This document shows positions 38,056 through 47,000 of a stretch of 64,000 nucleotides of DNA, in pieces. Both the position numbers and the translations under genes were made by a program. The first letter of the stretch is position 1, and each line of letters begins with the position of its first letter. The stretch spans positions 65,479,066 to 65,543,065 of the forward strand of contig OZ026524.1 in assembly GCA_964019695.1 (NCBI GenBank). Reading direction: 5' to 3'. The notes under the pieces were generated by a model. That model was not told the DNA's origin. It did no database searches and saw only the letters and a program-made list of their open reading frames with translations. Source of the stretch: Loripinus fragilis. Taxonomy: Eukaryota > Mollusca > Bivalvia > Lucinida > Lucinidae.

Positions 38056-41000
38056 CATAAGAGATTATATTTTCACCGTTCATTGTCGTGTTTTTCATTC
38101 ACTCCACTGACTTTTTATTCGTAAATCGTGACGGCATTTACGTCCCACCCTCGAACTGACTTCACACTATCTGAATATATTTTGTATGTTACGATTTAAA
38201 AGAGTTTGTATTCAGTCATGATAAGGCTGCCAGTTTATTAAAGGAATATTTCCATGCGTTGGATATGGACAAAACGCATATATATGCGGTATTTACATAT
38301 TAGGCGTCATTTCAATGACGTCATCTTTTTGTTCTGATGCGAAAACACTATGTTAATTTTAATTATTAAACTCCTAAGATTAGATTTGGTGCATTTCGAC
38401 TGAAATTGGCAAACAAAATGCAAGAAAGTCCTGATCGCCATAGACTACAATGGACATATCGTTTAAATTGCACTGATACAATATACGTTATTTTGATGAC
38501 GTCATAATGACGTCCAGACGTAAAACCCAGATGGGTGACCAGGTGATTTTCATTAGTTATCCCCTAAAGTTTGATTTGGTATAGGTCACCATAAATCGGC
38601 ATCAAATTCGCACGGGAGCCCCGATCGCCCCTGACTACTATAGGCAGGGTGTGTTACCGTAGAATATAGCTCTTGATGATCATCTTGATTTAATCAGTTA
38701 CATGTGCTAAGAGAAGGCTTTCCAGCGATTAACTATACAGTATAACCTGTTTAAAGCTGCATACTCTGTAAGTATGAACATTTTTCGAAAAAGAAATATT
38801 TTCTTTTTAAATCATTTGTAAAAGTAGAATTAAGTTATGTTTTCACAATAAAAATGTTCAGTACAGCTGAAAACTGCATGGAAAAGTGAATTATCTTATC
38901 AAATAGGTGTATTTTTCTCTTGTTGGTAATTATTTGCGTCCCTCCAATAATTCTAGACCGTTAAATTTTAACATAAATGCAGTTGTTTTGATAGTGATAA
39001 CTTGTTAAGATTTACGAAAATGGTAAAATGTTTACCTGAATTTGAGTATTTTTACTGTGTTCTTGAAAAATAAAAACAATATTTTTAAAATTAGAAGATC
39101 AAAAGTTACAGACTATGCTGCAATACTTTTGACCTGCATTAAGAGATAATTGATCTTGAGAACCATTTTTCGGCCTTTTCGGGGAATGCCCGTTTTACAC
39201 TGGTTTTACTGTACAGTACCACCATGAAACAGATTTTACAATTTCATGGAGCAAATATGTACTCGGCCTTTTCAGGGAATGGCCGTTTTACACTGGTTTT
39301 ACTGTACCACCATGAAACAGATTTTACAATTTCATGGAGCAAATATGTACTCCTATGAGACAGGAATTCTAATACAAATGAGAGTGGGTAACATAAGCTT
39401 ACGTTTTTCGGAAATAGTTAATAAAATACTGGCTCTGATATGCCTTGGTGCAGAACTTAACGAGCCACGATGTTCTTTTACATAGTTTTAATAACGATAT
39501 AATTAGTCTTGTTTTTAGCAACTAAGGTGTAAAACTAATTGTTTCTACATGTAGTGCTGACGTCGCTGACATTAGAAACGAATAAGCTGCGAAAAGTAAA
39601 CGCAATAAACAGGGGAACGGTTTTCCCAGCATTGGGAAATTAACTATTTCAAAATAATTGAAATCATTTTGTTTATCGTAAATTTTAGATGAAACTATGA
39701 CATGTGTTATGGACAAGTCCAAGTCAATAAAGGGAACTTCATTTAATATGTTTTAGAAAAAAAATGTTTTACAAAGTTTATGATATCACTTGCCCTGCTT
39801 CGCCGAAAGTTTGGAACAATTAGGTCGGGTGAAGAGCAGTGATGATACAAACGTAGTTTAACCAATTTATTCCTAATGGAATTCCCCACCCTTATCAGGA
39901 GGACGATCCATGATGTGTTGGGTAGTAAGTACATTCTGTAAGTAAACATTGCAGAACCTGACCGGGGTCCGCGTTATGTGTTGTCTTATCTGGTTCTGCA
40001 CTGTTTGCCACAATCGGATAGTCTCGGCCCAGTTCGTGAATTAAGCCTCGGATGTATTACATATAAGGCGTAGTATTACATGTATGCATGAAAAAGCTGC
40101 ATTTTGTTAGCCGGAAGTGACGTAAGGAAAATTAGTTTTGTCGCATGTGGGTTCAGCCTTAATAAAGTCCATTATTCTGATTACTCGAAACCTTTTATCA
40201 GCCAAATAAATGATGTTTATGTTTATTTTCCAATAAAATATCGCTACAGCGACATTTATTGAAAACACCTAAACTTCATCTGTAGTAAAGTTAAGTGTGG
40301 ATGTTTTACTGCAATCACATCTGTTATTGTACTGGCATGGTTTCTGTGACATCAGCGTCACGTAATCAAAGTTAACCCGCGATGTATACCCGAGGTCTAA
40401 TTCCACTGAATAGGCAGATATAGTTCCGATTGTTTTTCCCGATGTCCTATAAAAGTACGTTAGGCGCTTAAATGGGTTCATTAATTTCAAGTCCTACTTG
40501 CATAGCTGTGATCTTGTAATTGATTTAGGATTTCCTGACATCAGTCCTGAGTCCAATCTAGCCAGACCTGTTCTGTGAGATAGCAGATCTTTGAATGTTA
40601 ATTCCTCTGTCCGATATGAGTCTACAAACTCATAGTCCTGTCCTAGAACGTCTTTGACCTTTGTTGACCAAACATACCTAAAACAAAAACAGTCAACTCT
40701 AGGTAACACATGACTAAACATACCTTAAACAAATACAGTCAACTCTTGGTAACACATGACCAAACATACCTAAAACAAATACTGTCAACTCTTGGTAATA
40801 CAAATTTAGTAATTGTTTAATTTACATACTCACGCTTAGGGATGTCTGTTACAACGCAAGGTTGTTCTGGACGACAGTGCGTTACGGGTCCCAGACGAAA
40901 TATTTCTAAATATAGGTTAGTGCTATTGAATGTGTATCGTATTCGGGAGACTTAAAACACAATAAACCGCAAGCACCTTATTTTTTCTGTGTATATTTGT

Positions 41001-44000
41001 CCACGAAACTTTTCTAAACTTAATCAATCCTGCAGAGCATGGCAACTGTATCCAGTTAACGCGTATATGATACATTTTTATTCTTGAAAATGTATTTTAC
41101 TACTATACATGTCCTCATATCCTTATTGAGTACTTTCACTTTCGTTTTCTTTGAACATTTTATGGCTTGATGTGATTAGACATTGCATTGTCCATCACAT
41201 AGACCAAGAAAGATTTTTTCTTATAAATCTGCTTACTTTAGACAAACGCGTTTTTAAAACCAAAACGAATGTACTGCAGTCATTTTTCCATGTTACAGAT
41301 ATGTAATGACTGCAACTATTTTGTTACAGGTTATTGTCGACAGCGTAGCAGGTGGAGACGACAATGATGGATTTATTAAATATATCTTGCGCTCAAGAAT
41401 CTTCTGTTTTGAACAAGGGTGAAATGCCATTTACGCTGTATGAGATTACGACTATGGCCCATACTCGGATCATGTACTGTTATTTCGAGACGGGCATGAC
41501 TTGACATCGTGGCCTTGTGCTTAGCGTGTCAGATTTTGGTACCAGAGGACCAGGGTCGATTCCATGGTGGGCACTTATAACAAATTTTTTTTTTTTCTTT
41601 TTATTTTTCTCTTGTAATGCAAAACTACTTCATACAAGGAATATGGAATTATATAAATGACAAAAATTACACTCCTTAAATTGTTAAATTGAATCATCCT
41701 ATAAATTTGTGGGGGTGGGGACAACTTTGGCCCTTCTGCAAGATAATTAGTCTGGTGACCCCATTTTTTTCTTTTCTCTAAAATGTTAAATGATAGTCCA
41801 TGAAATGATAACAATTAATAAGATTTTTAATATCAGATTTTAGTATATAATTTACTCTAAAAATCGAAATCCTTTTATGGGGAAATAACCAAAATATATC
41901 ATGCAGTATCTTGACATGGCTTGGGAAAACAAATACATTTTCACATTTACTAGAAAGCTTGAGGTCACGGGCAATAATTAAAATTAAAATAAAGAAGCTG
42001 GATGGCGATTACAAATATTTTAGCTTAATATTAAGGACTCAGATTTTTTTCAGAAAATTTTTAAAATGCTGAAAACTTCCATGTGAGATTATGGGTGTGG
42101 TGGCATATCCTTTTTATTTTATAACTTGACAGTCCATACATAAAACAAACTGTATGCAAACAATTAAAAAGATTTTATTGTGGGAAGTATTATCCGCTAT
42201 CGCCCTTAATAAGCTCCTGGTCTGACAAAGTGTAAGTCTCTGATCATACATGGTGGAATTAAATAATGTTTTAAGCGTATCAAAGCTGAAGGCTCCGAGG
42301 TGAGCTAATAATTTACAAATGACTCCAGCCTCCATCCGTCTGTCTGCTCGTCAACATTTTCAAACATCTCCTTTGAACCACAATGTCAATCGAATTTCAT
42401 ATGGAGACTCCTTAGGATGGAGGGACGAAAGTTATTCGAACGATCTTAAAATGCATTTAAGCCCCCATCCCCGTTGCTTAGGCTGCTGTCCGTTCTGAGG
42501 CGGTGATTCTCTTGGTGTTGATCTATTGTTTAATGTACTTCTCATTATTGGGGTTCTGTGTTTGTCTTTGTTTTAGTGTCATTACTTTGCACCTTTCCTA
42601 GTTTTGCAATCATCTTGAAGAGGAAGAGAGAGCTGGTAGCTTTCCTTTTATTGCCTTACAGATGTATTGTTACTGTAAATGTTCAGTGGCTTTTCCTCAT
42701 TGTGTAGTTGGTCGGTCTGGAGTTTATGATTGTTGTCCTGATCATACTCATTAACTTCTTGGTCTATTAACCAAGATGCCGCCATGCTAAAATAAGGTAA
42801 AACCCTTTTTAAATATTCTCTGGAACAGAATACTAAAATGCCACCAATCCCATATATAGTATTAACCTTCAAATTCTTCTGATTACCTGGGGCTGGGTAT
42901 GCACATTCGATGGGAGGTCGCACAATGCTGAACTACTTTTTCATGCGTTGAATACACTTCAGAGCAGTATTTACATCTACTCAAGTGTTCATGAAAGAAA
43001 GAAAAACGTCGTCTCACATCTGTTACAGAAAAACTGACGGCGTCTATTGCCTGTTACACAGTCTGCTCTTACCAGAACCATAAGAAAAATGAAATTTTGA
43101 GGTTTTCAGTTTTCTTTTAAGAAGGACATGTTAAAATTGACTGAAAATTGATGTGAGATCTATTGTCTGACCATTTATGCTTATTTCATGGTGAGAACGC
43201 AAGTACTTAATCAAAAACTACACATTTCTGAAGTTTCCTTTCCAGACCAGAGTTTTACTATTTATTTACTAATATCTATGGTGTTTGTAATTCTAATGTC
43301 AAAGTTACAAACACTAATATGACAGGAATTATTTAAAATAGCCAAACACACTATATTATCAGTTTCTGCGACGTCTGTGTGTGTTGCCCTTTTCCACTGT
43401 CGCTCAAAACCCTAAATTTGTCATCTAAAACCCGTTACCTGTCGTCCAGCAGAGGCAAACAGTCGTCATGGGACCGTAACGAATTGTCGTCCAGAACCAC
43501 CTTGCGTTGTAACTGACATCCCTAAGCGTGATACTTTTTTAATTCTAGTTATGAGTAGTTCGAGTTTTATCAAAATGTTTCAGCCAGTCTGTAAGTTATA
43601 TATACAGTAAACCCTGTCTTAAGCGGCCACTCAACAGTAGACAAAACAAAGGTCGTAAAGACAAGTGGTAGCCTAATGAAAGTCGATAGTATTGCAGATG
43701 CTTCTTGGAGCTTTCTGCAATACTTTTGGCCTGCATTAAGCAATAATCGGTCTTGATAATAATTTTGTTGGTCTTCTTTTTGAGTGGCCGCTAAATACAG
43801 CTTTTACTGTAATCCAAAATGATTTATTTCAGCAAAATTGATTATATAAGTAGGTCTTAACCAGGTACATATAACAAAACGCTTGCTCTGTGTGCTTATA
43901 AGAAATTTTAAGATTTTTCCTTTGAACACGCAGAGTATACTTTCATGCCAACCAAAAGTGACAGTGACGTAATACTTTGTTTACAATTGTTAAAGAGACT

Positions 44001-47000
44001 AAGTCTGCAACTATAAAGTTCAACCTTTTTTTATTTTTTTTTTATTTTCTTTTTAAATAATTTGTAATAGTAGAATTAAGTTATGTTTTCACAATAAATC
44101 TGTTCACTATAGCTGAAAACTGCATGGAAAAGTGAATTATCTTATAAAAACAGTTGTGTTTATGTCTTGCTGGTAATTATTTGCGTCCCTCCAATAATTA
44201 TAGAAAGATGATTTTAACATAAATGCTGTTGTTTTGATACTGATAATTTGTTAAGATTTACGAAATTGCTAATATGTATACCTGAATTTTAGATTTTTAT
44301 TGTGTTCTTAAAAAATAGAAGCATTATTTCTAAAATTAAAGATCAAAAGTTACAGACTATGCAGCTTTAAGTAGTACATTAGCTTGTACACTCCAATTCA
44401 GATAATGTGAATCGATAGATCACTTGTGTATTAATCTTATCCTGCGGAAATGATTAATACACACAAGTGATCTATCGATTCTAAGTCCCTGATAACTTTG
44501 TAAACAAAGCATGACGTCACTGTCACTCTTGGCTGGCAGGACAGTATAACTGTATAAACCGGCACACGAGATGTTATTACTTATCGCATCACTAAGCCTG
44601 GCTCCAATCCTTAAAACAAGTTTTCATCAATGTGCTATAGTATATGCTTGTAGGAAGTCTTACTCTGATGGCTCTGTTTAGAGCCATCAGAGAAAGACTA
44701 GCTACAAGTATATGAAATGGTACAGTGACGAAAAATCGTTTAAAGACTGGAGCCAGTCTACGCATCACTAAAACTCTGTGTTTGTCTAGACCTGTGGGCA
44801 AGGTATAACTAACTTACCCATTCTCTTTCAGCAGAATTGCAAGCAACGTTGCTGTGAATGACTTTTTCACAGAACCTATGTTGAATATACTCTGACCATC
44901 AACTCTTCGTTTGTCTATACCTATGGTAGGGTATAACCAACTTACCCATTCTCTTTCAGCAGAATTGCAAGCAACGTTGCTGTGAATGACTTTTTCACAG
45001 AACCTATGTTGAATATACTCTGACCATCAACTCTTCGTTTGTCTAGACCTATGGTAGGGTATAACCAACTTACCCATTCTCTTTCAGCAGAATTGCAAGC
45101 AACGTTGCTGTGAATGACTTTTTCACAGAACCTATGTTGAATATACTCTGACCATCAACTCTTCGTTTGTCTAGACCTATGGTAGGGTATAACCAACTTA
45201 CCCATGCTCTTTCGGCAGAATTGCGAGCAACGTTGCTGTGAATGACTTTGTCACAGAACCTATGTTGAATATACTCTGACCATCAACTCTTCGTTTGTCT
45301 AGACATATGGTAGGGTATAACCAACTTACCCTTGCTCTTTCAGCAGAATAGCGAGCAACGTTGCTGTGAATGATTTTGTCACAGAACCTATGTTGAATAT
45401 ACTCTGACCATCAACTCTTCGTTTGTCTAGACCTATGGTAGGGTTTAACCAACTTACCCATGCTCTTTCAGCAGAATTGCGAGCAATGTTGCTGTGAATG
45501 ATTTTGTCACTGAACCTATGTTGAATATACTCGCACCATCAACTCTTCGTTTGTCTAGACCTGTGGGCAGGTTATAACTAACTTACCCATGTTCTTTCAG
45601 CAGAATTGCAAGCAACGTTGCTGTAAATGATTTTGTCACAGAACCTATGTTGAATATACTCTGACCATCAACTTGTTTCCCTGTCGAAAAATCAGCTGTT
45701 CCGTAGCCATTTGTCCAAACTTGGTTGTCTGTAAATTAATGAGACATACATTTTTAATCACATGACGTCGCGTCTGGGAGAGATATACATGTAACGCCAT
45801 GCAATAAAATCGATAAACCACTAGTGGTTTCGTAATTTTACGTGATGACGTTCATTATTCCATGTACGTTGCGTAACAGATGACAAAATCTTAACGTTTC
45901 CACGCCAAAATGCGATTTTTTATCAATTTTAATGCCATGTGATAAATAGAATCTATCATTCGTGCTCCTGTATTATTGAATTTATTAAACTCGTTGCGAA
46001 AAAAGATATAAAATGCTCGGCAAGCCTCGCTTTTTATTTCTTTTCCTCAACTCGTTTAATAAATTCAATAAAACAGGAGCACTCCTGTATGTAGACTGAA
46101 ATTCAGTCTCCAATGCCAATTTTATTTTACTTCATATAAATAGTGTCTTCAATCCTCTCTAAAAGCACTGGCATTATCCTTCTTCAGCCTTAGACTACTA
46201 AAGTAATTCATGAATTGAAATATATTTCATAAAAAAATAATGATTACACAAGAAGGGAATTGCATAAGTCTATCCCGTAAGCTCCTATAATAAACATTCA
46301 GCTTATTGCACCTTTCATAGATATTCCTATCTCGCAATGTACAAAATGCAAATGCATGCTGGCGCAATAGCCTTTTATTTATAGTTTTGCGTCTATAAGG
46401 GCGATAATCGATTTGCAAAAGCTCGTGGATTATCTTCTTGTACAGACATACAAACCATACACGATATTTTATCTTGTATGAAATATTTTAAACGTATTTT
46501 ATCACTCCTTTATTAAGTGGCTATGTAGCCATGCGTTTAAAAGCGATGATTTTTTTTCTTGATATATCAGTTGATTTGATTGGTAGGTAGAAAACAATAA
46601 TGGTATTTTCTTTTCCTTTTTTTTGCAAACAGGCATAATCTTAATGAACAACGGAAATATATTTATAGGCCACTGCTACAAGGTACATACTGAATGCTTA
46701 CTTTACAATTTACAAGTCGTGCAATCACAAGATCAGACCCTTGAGGTTATAAGCCTTATTCCAAGCTCAACTCAACTTCTATATGTTAAAATGCCAATTA
46801 TATTGTTGGCATATTAACACTTATGAGCAGGATAATTACAGGATCTGATAGTTTGGAAGCAAGGGATATCCTTTTTCAGCATTTTGATTTATGAACAGTG
46901 GAAATTCCATGCTTAGTTCAGTTGAGCATGAAAAACGTTTCATACCCTTGGGGACAGACAACACATAAAAGGAGATAGACGTACATCATTTACCTTTCAC

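Noticed and set aside
40269..40490. 73-residue minus-strand frame just after exon 3, considered as an extra exon of the lactamase-like gene
   Set aside because: It falls in interspersed repeat K, which is also present inverted at 47695-48110. It has no family motif, and exon 3 joins exon 4 in phase without it.
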